This document shows, one piece after another, positions 43,371 to 54,441 of a stretch of DNA of 64,000 bases. A program made the translations under genes and the position numbers. A model generated the notes under the pieces. That model saw only the letters and a list, made by a program, of their open reading frames with translations, was not told the origin of the DNA and did not search any database. The stretch is from positions 57,344,529-57,408,528 of the forward strand of contig CM031600.1 of NCBI GenBank assembly GCA_018398815.1. The letters are read 5' to 3'. The stretch's first letter is position 1. Each line of letters opens with the position of its first letter. Origin of the DNA: Conus ventricosus (taxonomy: Eukaryota > Mollusca > Gastropoda > Neogastropoda > Conidae).

Positions 43371-45585
43371 TGAGGTCACTTGGCAGCAACCTTGGAGCAA
43401 ACGAGGAGAGGCAACTGAGGATCAAGCCTCTGGGAGAATGAGGTCACTTGGCAGCAACCTTGGAGCAAACGAGGAGTGGCGACTGAGGATCAAGCCTCTG
43501 GGAGAATGAGGTCACTTGGCAGCAAACGAGGAGAGGCGACTGAGGATCAAGCCTCTGGGAGAATGAGGTCACTTGGCAGCAACCTTGGAGCAAACGAGGA
43601 GAGGCGACTAAGGATCAAGCCTCTGGGAGAATGAGGTCACTTGGCAGCAACCTTGGCAGCAAACGAGGAGAGGCGACTGAGGATCAAGCCTCTGAGAGAA
43701 TGAGGTCACTTGGCAGCAACCTTGGCAGCAAACGAGGAGAGGCGACTGAGGATCAAGCCTCTGGGAGAATGAGGTCACTTGGCAGCAACCTTGGCAGCAA
43801 ACGAGGAGAGGCGACTGAGGATCAAGCCTCTGGAGAATGAGGTCACTTGGCAGCAATCTTGGCAGCAAACGAGGAGAGGCGAATGAGGATCAAGCCTCTG
43901 GGAGAATGAGGTCACTTGGCAGCAACCTTGGAGCAAACGAGGAGAGGCGACTGAGGATCAAGCCTCTGAGAGAATGAGGTCACTTGGCAGCAACCTTGGA
44001 GCAAACGAGGAGAGGCGACTGAGGATCAAGCCTCTGGGAGAATGAGGTCACTTGGCAGCAACCTTGGAGCAAACGAGGAGAGGCGACCGAGGATCAATCC
44101 TCTGGGAGAATGAGGTCACTTGGCAGCAACCTTGGAGCAAACGAGAGGCGACCGAGGATCAAGCCTCTGGGAGAATGAGGTCACTTGGCAGCAAACGAGG
44201 AGAGGCGACTGAGGATCAAGCCTCTGGGAGAATGAGGTCACTTGGCAGCAAACGAGGAGAGGCGACTGAGGATCAAGCCTCTGGGAGAATGTCACTTGGC
44301 AGCAAACGAGGAGAGGCGACTGAGGATCAAGCCTCTGGGAGAATGAGGTCACTTGGCAGCAAACGAGGAGAGGCGACTGAGGATCAAGCCTCTGGGAGAA
44401 TGAGGTCACTTGGCAGCAACCTTGGAGCAAATGAGGAGAGGCGACTGAGGATCAAGCCTCTGGGAGAATGAGGTCACTTGGCAGCAACCTTGGAGCAAAC
44501 GAGGAGAGGCGACTGAGGATCAAGCCTCTGGGAGAATGAGGTCACTTGGCAGCAACCTTGGAGCAAACGAGGAGAGGCGACCGAGGGATCAAGCCTCTGG
44601 GAGAATGTCACTTGGCAGCAACCTTGGAGCAAACGAGAGGCGACCGAGGATCAAGCCTCTGGGAGAATGAGGTCACTTGGCAGCAACCTTGGAGCAAACG
44701 AGGAGAGGCGACTGAGGATCAAGCCTCTGGGAGAATGAGGTCACTTGGCAGCAACCTTGGAGCAAACGTGGAGAGGCGACTGAGGATCAATCCTCTGGAG
44801 AATGAGGTCACTTGGCAGCAACCTTGGAGCAAACGAGAGGCGACCGAGGATCAAGCCTCTGGGAGAATGAGGTCACTTGGCAGCAAACGAGGAGAGGCGA
44901 CTGAGGATCAAGCCTCTGGGAGAATGAGGTCACTTGGCAGCAAACGAGGAGAGGCGACTGAGGATCAAGCCTCTGGGAGAATGAGGTCACTTCACTTGGC
45001 AGCAAACGAGGAGAGGCGACTGAGGATCAAGCCTCTGGGAGAATGAGGTCACTTGGCAGCAAACGAGGAGAGGCGACTGAGGATCAAGCCTCTGGGAGAA
45101 TGAGGTCACTTGGCAGCAACCTTGGAGCAAACGAGGAGAGGCGACTGAGGATCAAGCCTCTGGGAGAATGAGGTCACTTGGCAGCAACCTTGGAGCAAAT
45201 GAGGAGAGGTGACTGAGATCAAGCCTCTGGGGAGAATGAGGTCACTTGGCAGCAACCTTGGAGCAAACGAGGAGAGGCGACCGAGGATCAAGCCTCTGGG
45301 AGAATGTCACTTGGCAGCAACCTTGGAGCAAACGAGGAGAGGCGACCGAGGATCAAGCCTCTGGGAGAATGAGGTCACTTGGCAGCAACCTTGGAGCAAA
45401 CGAGGAGAGGCGACCGAGGATCAAGCCTCTGGGAGAATGAGGTCACTTGGCAGCAACCTTGGAGCAAACGAGGAGAGGCGACTGGGGATCAAGCCTCTGA
45501 GAGAATGAGGTCACCTGGCAGCAAACGAGGAGAGGCGACTGAGAATCAAGCCTCTGGAGAATGAGGTCACTTGGCAGCAAACGAG
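43371..45585. repeat. 68-bp VNTR, array 2 (about 34 units)
   Basis: Same unit as at 1,889-2,232. Full 68-bp units and 57-bp units lacking CCTTGGAGCAA are mixed, with 57-bp units clustered at about 44,185-44,400 and 44,880-45,110. A third type has CTTGGCAGCAAACG in place of CTTGGAGCAAACG (43,650-43,870), and a fourth lacks the GAGGAGAG expansion. Because 68 is not a multiple of three, long plus-strand frames cycle through three readings of the unit; they are not genes. Confidence 0.95.
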
Positions 45586-45959
45586 TCGACACTAACACGC
45601 ATTCTGTGAATTAAGCAAAGAGGATTGAAAACGACGTAAGAATGATGCCACCGACAGCAAAACATGCCTTTCTCACACCAGAACATTTAATGAAAGTCTG
45701 CGTCACACCAGGCGAGTCGCTCGTTCCCGTGCGCTCCGTTTTTGAACCGCGACTAGTGTGACCAGATAATCTAGAGTACGCGACCGCAAGAACGAAGCCT
45801 CGCTCGGTTTGGAAAGTGTTCAACAAGCAAAATTTCTCTCAGACAAGACACTCAAAAAGCAAAGGTGATCAGCTGATCAAAGCAAAAGTGAAGGTTGCGT
45901 TCTCCACAACCCACCATTTTCTCTGGCCCTGATCTTTCTGTTGTTGTCTGTAGTTGATC

Positions 45960-46350
45960 TAAAGTTACGTCCAGGATGTGTCCTCACTTTCAGATTCAGA
46001 GTCCAAACTTATTCTACTTCTTGCTTTTCTTCGTACACTCAGACAGGAACCCCAGAGGCGCTGACGAAGGCTGTTGTACGGCGGAGGCCCTCTTAGCTTT
46101 TAATGTGTGGGACAGTCCTGCAGGAAGTGTTTCACAGTCATTGGGGTTGTACCGCATGGGCACCCTGAAGACTCGCCAATTTGGAAATTTGTGAACATGT
46201 GATGTTTGAGTCTGGGGTGCCTTGTCCTCAGTCTCACAATGCTCACTTGGTCTGGTCTGGGCAAAGGTAGTAAGCGTTCTTCTTGTTGATGTCTGGGTGC
46301 TGCTCAAGCCATCTTTTCTTCTTCTAATTTGCACACTCATCACTGAAATA
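45960..46350 (-). pseudogene. LINE ORF2 C-terminal remnant (copy 2)
   Basis: Same fragment as 2,600-2,990. A one-base loss opens a 109-codon minus-strand frame, but the conserved cysteine-rich pattern is then out of frame, so that frame is not the ancestral protein. Confidence 0.6.
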
Positions 46351-46581
46351 AAAGAAGTCAGAACATCTGCATGTGCTCTGAATACAATATGGCATACACC
46401 GCACCGACGTGATGGGGGGTGGAGGGGGTGAGATCATGCGAATCAAACCAAAACAGACTCAAAAATTGTTTGCAGCACCCGTGTCAATATGAGATTTTCG
46501 AAACAAATACTTAAGACTGGGGTCGAACAGCACAGAATCCAGACAGTCGTTCGTGTGTGGTCCCAGTCCTCAGGAAGGGGG

Positions 46582-46963
46582 TTATAAACCCACCCAGCCA
46601 GGGTAAATGTAATCCGTAGCGTTCAAATCATCGAAACTCTCGGCGAACTTGGGCGGGCTCCAATGAAATCCTTCATGTAGGTTTTGATGCCGGGGTTCAA
46701 GTACCCCGCCCACCACCCGTACGTTCCAATGGACACGATCATGTGGTCCGTGAGCGTCAGCACCGCCATGTCCACCGCCGCCGAGTTGCCTTCCATGATG
46801 GTGACGTCACTCCGGTTCCGGGACACGTATCTCCGGCACCAGTCCGTGTCCTGGCTGGCCACCACGAAGTGCACGTGCCGGAAGCGATCGGAGAAATACT
46901 GCATGGCCCGGGTGGTGTAGGCTGGCGTGACGGGGTTGTGGCCATTCCAGTAAGCAATCCAGC
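46582..46963 (-). pseudogene. Fucosyltransferase (GT11) last exon, partial duplicate
   Basis: Duplicate of 3,232-3,613. Here MQYFSDRFRHVHFVVASQD is in frame with VSIGTYGWWAGYL, since the G missing in copy 1 is present. One A is missing near 46,650, so the C-terminus shifts to an early stop after GARPSSPRVSMI. One residue differs (V for M in the VASQD block). No other catalytic exon exists within 17 kb on the 5' side of the gene, so it cannot make an enzyme alone. Confidence 0.85.
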
Positions 46964-47446
46964 CTTGGGTTTAAAAAAAAAAAAAAACAGGAAAAAAAAC
47001 CAACAAAGTATCAAAATCCGAACAACGAACGGACACACACCTCACACTCAGCCTGTGAGTCATATGTATGTACAGTGATCAAAATAGATGTCAACAGCGG
47101 TTAGCTAAAGCTATGAACACTAATGAATACATTCCCCGTTTATGACCGTTACATGTGACGGAGGAAAAATGAAGTTCTGATAGCAGTCAGTCAAATCCAG
47201 CAGTGGAAAAAGAAACACACACGATAGTAAGTACCATGATGAACTGATTGATGATAACCTGAAAACTCCACGCTGCCATTTGAAACTATCTCAAATTTAC
47301 GACTGGCAGTCTCATTTTCTGCATGCTCATTAAACAACGAACATAAAGCTTAAATGGTTTTTAACTATGATGTCATAGGTGCAAGGAACAAACATCATTT
47401 TAAGCGAAACTGGAGTTGTTTGTTAGAGTGGGTGGGGAGTGAGTGA

Positions 47447-47449
<3 letters not shown>

Positions 47450-47525
<76 letters not shown>

Positions 47526-47562
47526 TGTGTGTGTGTGTGTGTGTATGTGCGTGTGTGTGTGT
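47450..47562. repeat. (TG)n microsatellite, copy 2
   Basis: About 110 bp against about 85 bp in copy 1, with two TATGTGCG interruptions not found there. Confidence 0.95.
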
Positions 47563-47860
47563 AGCAATAGGAAAGAAAGAACAGCTGCAGCAACAATGAT
47601 GACGCCATGGTCTGTCTACTCCTGTGGTCATAATCAAGACTCAACAAAGCTGACGCAACAGTCAGTTCAACCTACAACTGGAACAGGAGAAGAACAGAAC
47701 GACAGCACAAATGTCATAAAAATCCATTAAAGTCAATACATGAAAAGAAAAAGGAAAATCTGTCGCTATTGAGAGAAGAAAGCAGAAGACAAAAAAAAAA
47801 AGAAAAGGAAAAAAAAAAAACAATAAAAAACGGAGGGGGGGGGGGGGGGGGGGGGGGGGC

Positions 47861-48410
47861 GCTGTCACGGCAGTCAGTTACATGAAGCAGTGGAAAACAA
47901 AAAAATCCATGCTGTCATGGCGGTTACTTTCATATATCAGTAGGGGGAAAAAAGCTGTCGTAGCAGTCAGTTACAGATAGTAGCAGACAAAAAAAAATTA
48001 AAAAAAATTACAGCTGTCACAGCAGTCGAATTCATACAGCAACGAAAAACAGAAAATTGAAGATGACACGGCAGTCAACTACTGGGGAAAAAAAACGGTG
48101 GAAAAGGGGTGGGGGTGGGGGAGAGAGAGAAACAGAGCTTGTCATAGCAATCATTTAAATCTAGTGATGAGAAAGAAAAAAAAGCTTTCATTGTTTATCA
48201 AAAAAAAAAAAAAAAGAAAGAAAGAAAGAAAAAGCTGTCACAATAATCGTTTTCAATTCAACAGTGGAAAAGAACAAAAGCAACCAAAAACAGCCCCCCC
48301 CCCCCCCCCCCCCCCGCACAAACAAAAAACCTGTCACAGCAATCAGTTAAATCTAGCTGTGGAAAAAAAAAAAATCAAACTGCCACAGCTGTCACTTAAA
48401 TCTAACATAT
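47861..48410. repeat. Decayed minisatellite with A-rich spacers (copy 2)
   Basis: Same series of GCTGTCACAGCAGTCAGTTA-like cores as 4,530-5,090, in the same order, with spacer A-runs of different length. Confidence 0.75.
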
Positions 48411-48705
48411 GTTATCACAAGTATCTCGTAGGCTTTCTCTCCAGTTCTGGAATCGATGGGAAATGACCGATTCTTTAGATAGTGAGGAGAACTAACGGGG
48501 GAAATGACCCCCTAGCACATCACACACACACACACCTACACACGCGCGCACGCACGAACGCACCCCCCCCCCCACCACCACACACACTGTCGGCCAGGCT
48601 TTCAGATAGCTCCAAATGAGTTTTCTAATTCTGTCTTTTTGTTATGTCTTTGTGTGCGCGTACACTTGCGTTAGTTTGAAAACGGCGGTGTGAACGCCTG
48701 TGTGT

Positions 48706-48706
48706 G

Positions 48707-48771
<65 letters not shown>

Positions 48772-48838
48772 CGCGTGTATGCGTGCGTGCGTGCGTGAAG
48801 GTGCGCGCATGTGTCTGTATGTGTGCGTACATGGTGTG

Positions 48839-48869
<31 letters not shown>

Positions 48870-48932
48870 GTGCGTGTGCGTGTGTGTGTGTGTGTGTGTC
48901 TGCGCGCGTCGCGCGCGCGCGTGCGTGTGTGT
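48706..48932. repeat. GT/GC alternating tract, copy 2
   Basis: Longer and more complex than copy 1, with two GT blocks separated by GC and TGCG steps. Confidence 0.9.
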
Positions 48933-49078
48933 AAGCCAGTATGTACGGAAATGTGCTATGCGAGTGATAATGACGATGACAATGACAGTGATGGTGATAG
49001 TGGTGGCGACGTCGACGGGGGGTCGCCGAGGGTGGCGGAGGAGACGAAGACGGCTGAAAGAAGTGGACTGAAGACTGT

Positions 49079-49166
49079 AGAGAACAGTAAAATGTTCATT
49101 CTGGCTCACTCGCCCCTCAACCAGTTTCGGGGCGAGTAAGCTAGAATAAACATTTTATCGTTCTCT
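49079..49166. repeat. Snap-back hairpin at the duplication breakpoint
   Basis: Arms 49,079-49,116 and 49,129-49,166 are 38 bp each and match at 33 of 38 positions when folded, around a 12-base loop. The arm begins AGAGAAC and ends CTCGCCCC. The sequence common to both duplicates ends at its first base. It could be a tiny MITE or a repair-generated inverted insertion. Confidence 0.85.
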
Positions 49167-50865
49167 GACAAGTAAGACTTCAACAATGAATTAAAAATGA
49201 TAATCCATCACACATTCTCTTTCAATGACCAAAAAATAACGATTATCTACAAACATACATACTGTGTAGGATTATCCGTTTTTAATACTAATTTACTAAA
49301 CTTTTCAGATTTCAGTTTTTGCTTAATCCTGTGTTTTTCCCGATCATTTTCAATAACATCATTTTCACGCATACATTCATTAAATGCGTCTCTGTCTTTA
49401 ATTGTTCTCTAAAGTCTTTTAAAATCCACACACTTATCCTAGCATGATAAATCTTATAAAACGAAGTAGATAGACAGACAGACAGACAATCAAACATTAG
49501 GCAATGGTGCGGCAGGTAAGGCTGGCCTGATTTTCCACACAGCCAGAATACTGCAGAGACCCGTCATTAGACTGTCACCTGATTACTTAATTTGCGGTGT
49601 TGGGTCTTATGACTTGGCAAGTGCAATACTGCGTGACTGGTCATGACGATCTTGAACCAGCGCCCTCCAACTAACGCCTCTCAGTTTAGCCATGACTTCC
49701 AATGCAGACGGTCGTGTTTGTTCACAGAGGAACAGCTTCTTGCTATAGGTGATTGTGTTTTATTACAACTGTATGGCGGAGTATCTAAACAAAAGAAAAT
49801 CAGGCGGGCCCAGTTCTTTACCTCCTAAGCCTACAACTGTATTGCTTTTTTGGAAGGTGAGGAGAAAGAAAAAAACGAGAACTTACTATTGATGAACTAC
49901 ACAAGCACCTTGAAAGCTTGTTATTTTAAGACAGAGATTTAGCTGATATATTTGAAAAAAGATGTTTTTAACTTTGAAAAGCTTTTAACTTTTGAAGAAA
50001 TGATTCTATTTTTAAAAAATGGTGCTTTTTTATTCAAAAAGCTCCAAATGTTCAGCGACAGGTGTACTACCTGGCAATCAAGAGCCGCCATAAAACACTA
50101 ACTCCGCCAGATGAAAAAGAGGAGAGAGTTAAACTCTTTGTGAAACTTTTTGTGAAATAGATGAGAGGCGTGTGCTGCAGCGCCACAGTAGTTCAGAAAA
50201 CTTCCCCACCTTGTGGTGTTTCGTGACACAACGGCAAAGCAGACGACACGGAACACGACTCGGGCTGGGCCCAGACAGGGCCGGTGTTGTTACTGGCTAA
50301 TTATAGTGGGTGTAGCACTGTTTGCTAATTACTAAGTAGTCCAAAACCCACATGCTGTTAGGTCGTATTGGCTGGCGGATGACCTTTGACTGCTCCTACA
50401 GGAGCGCTGGCTTGGCAGAGTACTAAGTTTCTTCTCCCTGGCTGCCAGAAAGCGCCCAACAAAACTGGGTCATTCGGCAGACTCTGCCGAATGACTACAA
50501 AGCCCCCTCTTACCCCACTGCTGGAGCTGTGCCAACACTCCCTTCACCTCTAAAGGCTGCCTTTCAGGCGGCGCGCTGAGAGACCTTTGAAGAGATCCTG
50601 TGATTATTGATTCGGGACTTAATAAGTGCTTTTGGTGGCTGTCTTGAATTTACGCCGTTTAAGTGCCGAACAACAAAAAAGCCCTTTCACATTCCCCCTG
50701 CAAGCACCTCCCATCTATTGTGTGTGTTTGTTTGTTTGTTGTTTGTTTGTTGTTTGTTTGTGTTTGTTTGTGTTTGTTTGTTGTTTGTTTGTGTGTGTTT
50801 TGCCCTACAAAGGCAGTGCAGTAACTCTGCACACCCCACGCACGCCCCACCCCACGCATGCACAC
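49167..50865. other. Unassigned region, possible coding remnants
   Basis: A 52-codon minus-strand stretch at about 49,255-49,415 reads as a charged, heptad-like segment (RDAFNECMRENDVIEND, then REKHRIKQKLKSEKFSK) and ends at TAG; it could be an exon or TE debris. A plus-strand frame at 49,643-49,828 (PPTNASQFSHDFQCR) also looks TE-like. GTCATTCGGCAGA at 50,469-50,481 is inverted one base later. GTTT/GTTTG repeats occupy 50,725-50,800. Nothing named with confidence. Confidence 0.35.
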
Positions 50866-51130
50866 ACTCAAGTCACTTCTAAGTTCTTAACTCAAGTTTA
50901 CCTAAGTCACTTCTAAGTTCTTACTCAAGTTGTCCTTTAAGTCATCCTCAAGTTCTTACTTAAGTTACTTCTAAGTTCTTACTCAAGTTACCCTAAGTTC
51001 TTAATCAAGTCACTTCTAAGTTCTTACTCAAGTCATCCTCAAGTCACTTCTTAGTTCTTACCCAAGTTAACCTAAGATCATAACTAAGTCATCTCTAAGT
51101 TCTACCAAGTTTCTTATTCAGTTATCTTTA
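50866..51130. repeat. CAAGTT/CTTCTAAGTT tandem repeat, left end of Maverick copy B
   Basis: The same degenerate short repeat as 23,500-23,800, beginning right after a CA tract. In both places it is followed by about 330 bp of shared AT-rich DNA (ATGTCTAATATAGTACACAC) before the first gene. Confidence 0.75.
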
Positions 51131-51556
51131 ATTATCAGAAAAAAAAAAACAATACAATCTATGTTTTATCTTAAATGTAGATGTCTAATATAGTACACAC
51201 ACGCCTCAAAAAACGCCTCATCGCTGAGGATGTCTTGCTCAGCGTCCTTGGCGCGAGATCGGTCAGCATAGATCTTATGAAGTTTTTACATTGTAAGCAA
51301 CCGCATTGATTACTATTTGGTCTATGGAAATGTCTTTTATAGACTCCATGTCTTTATTTATTGACTCCATCATTTTAAACAAATAATAATCCGTCATGAT
51401 CTATTTTTATTAAAGAAACAAATTCATTTATAATAAATCAAAAACCAATCAGTATGTTAGGATTGCAGTATCAATAAAGTATTATTGCATTAGAAATGGA
51501 TCAAATGAACTTTTGTGTTGGCGGTTCTGGCATGCTTTTGTGTTCAGCTTCTGTAT

Positions 51557-51962
51557 TTAGTGGTTGAGATTTTTTTGACTGCTTTGGTTTTTGCTGCGCT
51601 GTTTATATTTTTTATAACCGTAATAACCACCCAGCAATGCCGCCAAAATGACAATTGCTTTAAGAAAATTCCATGAAGACTTTGGCGGTGTAGGCAACCC
51701 TGCTGTTGTTGTAGGTCTTGACTCATCTTGTTCTGGTGTTTTTATAGCTGGCATTGAAACAACTGGCTGCGGCTCTGCACTTTTTCATTATGAGTTATAT
51801 TGTGCTTGTAATTTTAATTTTGTTTGTTTGTTCCACTCTGCTAATCTTTTTCCTGCTGCAACACGCCCAGGATGAGGAGGCTTTTTACTGGTCACTTTCT
51901 CCACCGATTCAATGTTTCTGAATTCAATGTTTCTGATTCTGCTGATTTTCTGGCTCGTTCAT
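51557..51962 (-). CDS. Small basic single-pass membrane protein of Maverick B
   Basis: From ATG at 51,962-51,960 to the stop at 51,557, about 135 codons with two shifts. The N-terminal part reads PPHPGRVAAGKRLAEWNKQT, a basic motif of the G-K-(R/K)-L-A-E-x-N type that I associate with small proteins of invertebrate Mavericks. A proline/glutamine-rich middle follows (PEQDESRPTTTAGLPTPPKS), then one clear membrane helix FLKAIVILAALLGGYYGYKK and a basic tail. The layout suggests a single-pass protein with a cytoplasmic tail. Its role is not known to me. Confidence 0.55.
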
Positions 51963-51992
51963 TTTGAGGGAAATAAAATCTATATGATTAAA

Positions 51993-52431
51993 AGTTATTA
52001 ATCCATGATTAATGGCGACAGTAATGTTCCAAATTTGTAGTATAGATCACAGCTTAGAGACTCTAATGACTTTGTTAAAACTGGATCCTGCGTTAAATCA
52101 TACATAAATCTTGTTCAGATTCAATGGGAGCAAATCTACTGACTAGTTTAGTGTACAAACTAAGAACGTTTGCCCGACACTTTTTACCATTCTTGACCCC
52201 AGCTGCGCTTCATACCTGTTGTGATACTTTACAATGTCTTGTGGCAACATCTGTTGAATCTGTTCTATGCTGAATTCATTTCCGAGGAACTGTTTTGTTT
52301 TTCCACACGCCGCCAAAGAATACAGCCATTCCTTTTTGGGCATAATAGCTTGGTCATCAACTTGATCATTTGTAATATAAGTTCAGGAGGTTTAGGCTAC
52401 CCTGTAGCTGAAGTAGATCATCACTGTTCAT
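51993..52431 (-). CDS. Unknown Maverick protein, copy B
   Basis: ATG at 52,431-52,429, stop near 51,993, about 146 codons with several shifts. Readable blocks are ELITNDQVDDQAIMPKKEWL, YSLAACGKTKQFLGNEFSIE, QIQQMLPQDIVKYHNRYEAQ and, after a shift, LYTKLVSRFAPIESEQDL. Predicted mainly helical and soluble. It overlaps no other gene and starts 36 bp from the divergent membrane-protein gene at 52,467, an arrangement repeated in A and A2. I do not recognise a family. Confidence 0.55.
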
Positions 52432-52466
52432 GTTTTTTATTAATTTAATTATTTTATTTTTTAAAA

Positions 52467-52697
52467 ATGAGCACGAAAAAAAAATGTACAACCTTGTATA
52501 CCATTCTGCTGTTTATGGAGGTCTAAGCGTAGGATACACGTGCTTGGTAAAAACTTGTTAAAAATAAAACCGGCAGATCTTGGCAAACTAGACTTTGAGG
52601 ATTCGGCAAAACTGTTGCTGTTAATTACAGCTTCATTTGTACGAAAGATTTTCTAGTTAAGCAAGGAATAATTCACAAGCAGTATCAATATGTATAA
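52467..52697 (+). pseudogene. Small hydrophobic Maverick protein 1, copy B
   Basis: Counterpart of 32,201-32,430, from ATGAGCACG. Readable NLVYHSAVYGGLSVGY, then frame breaks. The stop codon region is altered (TATGTATAAAA). Confidence 0.5.
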
Positions 52698-52718
52698 AAA
52701 AAAAATACATTTATAAAA

Positions 52719-53118
52719 ATGGCTTCACTCGTAATGATAGGCGGCGCTGTGGTGAATGCGCTTGCTTTTAGCGGAAAGTAATTACACATTTAGTAAACTA
52801 CGGGATGACGGCGAGAGAAAAAGACATAACAAAGCTGTGGAGCAACTGTGCAGCACAAGATCACTATGAAAAGCAGAGAATGAGCAGTTAGATTTCATTA
52901 ACGACAAACTGAAAAAACAGGGGCATGCAGCTTAACATTTAAAGATGTTGATCAAGCAATAAAAGAATATTATCTAGTAAACGGGCAAACAATCGAGACA
53001 TTGCCCCACCAAAATTCAGTGACTTTTATCAACATCAGAAAAACACAAAAGATGCAAGAAATCGCGTTTATTGCCTTTGGTTGATGTTGTGTATTTTGTT
53101 GCGCATAATATTGGCTGA
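52719..53118 (+). pseudogene. Small Maverick membrane protein 2, copy B
   Basis: Counterpart of 32,453-32,856 with the same start (ATGGCTTCACTC) and TGA, but at least four shifts. Hydrophobic ends and charged middle are conserved at DNA level. Confidence 0.55.
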
Positions 53119-53125
53119 ATAAAAA

Positions 53126-54075
53126 ATGAACAAAAATCTATTATTCGCCTAAAGGATATTGGAAGGGAATCACGGCAATTAAAAGCTAAGCCAAGCAGCG
53201 GGTGTCAGTGAACAAACAGCGAAAGGAATGGTTATCTAAAGCGATTTGGCAAATTTATTTACCTGCACCTAGACAAATACAGAGACCACACTTTGTGAAT
53301 ACAACTCCAAACGACACACCATCAAATGGACCTTCTATATTTACCCCATGATACGATTAGACGAAAAAGATTTAAGTACGCACTTACAGTCATTGACTAG
53401 CTTCAAGATACAAAGATGCGGAACCTTTAACACAAAAGAGTGCTTCTGCTGTTGCTGTCGCCATACAACTGATATACCAACGAGGTCCTTTAACTTACCC
53501 TCGCATGATTCAAGTCGATGAAGGAAAAGAATTTAAAGGTCAAGTGAATCAATTATTGTTGAAACAGAGTTACCATTAAAAGAGGCATTCCAGGAGTTCA
53601 CAGATCACAGGCTTTAGTTGAAAACTTTAACAAACAGTTAGCCGAAAGACTTTTCTTACCGTATCACAGAGAGCTTATTGACAATTCTCGCAACACAGAA
53701 TGGGTTAGGAGACTGCCCTCAGTTTTGCGCGCAATGAATAATGAAGAATTTAAATTAACGGGGCTAAAACCAGTACAAGCAATCAAACAAAACAATAGAT
53801 GTTGCTGAAGACTCCAGTTCATCCAGCAAACTATTACCGTTGGTTTAAAAGTAAGGTACCTTTATTTACCGGGGGAAGCAGAAGGGGACACTCGCATCAG
53901 GGCAACCGATCAGTTTGGAGTGTTGATCCATATGAAATAAAAAGAATTGTAAAAAATGAATCCGCCCGTGTATTATTTATGAGAAACTGACACAACAAAA
54001 CAACCAGCTCCTCAAAGATCTTTTGTGAAGGAAGAACTGCAGATAATCCCACCAGACACAGTTCCGCTTAATTAA
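53126..54075 (+). pseudogene. Maverick integrase, copy B (broken)
   Basis: Same length and start as the A2 integrase. Catalytic neighbourhoods are all present at DNA level (the D-L-L-Y-x-P-H-D, V-D-E-G-K-E-F-K-G and V-E-N-F-N-K-Q-L blocks), but about eight one-base changes break the frame. At 53,753 six extra bases (ATTAAC) precede GGGCTAAAACC relative to A2. The residue after the second catalytic Asp is E here and D in A2. Ends 26 bp before the small acidic gene. Confidence 0.8.
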
Positions 54076-54101
54076 TTTACGTAAATATATTCGAGTCTAA
54101 A

Positions 54102-54441
54102 ATGGAAGCTCAGAAGGAAGCGCAGAATGAAACAAGAATGATAATGAAAGAGACCTTAGAATTGATGCGGGAATCATATGATATGTGTTTTGCTATTAGA
54201 GAACATTTGTGAGGATTCAGCGGCACATGGCAATGCATCCAGATCACCTACTACCCAAAATCCCAAATTTTGATTATCAAATATGGGGAAAAGAATATCT
54301 TGAAATAATAAAAAAAATTCGAGCACATCAAGCAAACATGAGAAAAATTTGTCTGAATTGGATTATGATATGATTGAGCTTATAATGAAACTTGAGGAAA
54401 ACTATAATATGGATGAGGAAAAATATGAAGAAGATATATAA
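54102..54441 (+). CDS. Small acidic Maverick protein, copy B
   Basis: ATG at 54,102 to TAA at 54,439-54,441, about 113 codons with shifts. It opens MEAQKEAQNETRMIMKETLE and closes with LIMKLEENYNMDEEKYEEDI, so both ends are highly charged and probably helical. A central HPDH-like and KEYLEI-like segment is shared with A and A2. It converges on the polymerase gene, whose stop codon begins at the very next base (54,442), so transcription termination must occur inside one of the two genes. Function unknown. Confidence 0.55.

Larger units (their letters stand above)
43371..49078 (+). repeat. Duplicated block, copy 2 (partner 1,889-5,696)
   Basis: Longer than copy 1 mainly because the VNTR array is about 1.9 kb longer. 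It contains the LINE tail (45,960-46,350), a single fucosyltransferase exon (46,582-46,963) and intron DNA, and stops 48 bp short of where the next exon boundary would lie in copy 1. Copy 2 is thus a dispersed partial gene duplicate or a misplaced second haplotype. Confidence 0.9.

Noticed and set aside
43371..45585. Array 2 as a coding repeat or CRISPR-like array
   Set aside because: No spacers; units are contiguous tandem repeats in a eukaryotic context, with rotating frames.
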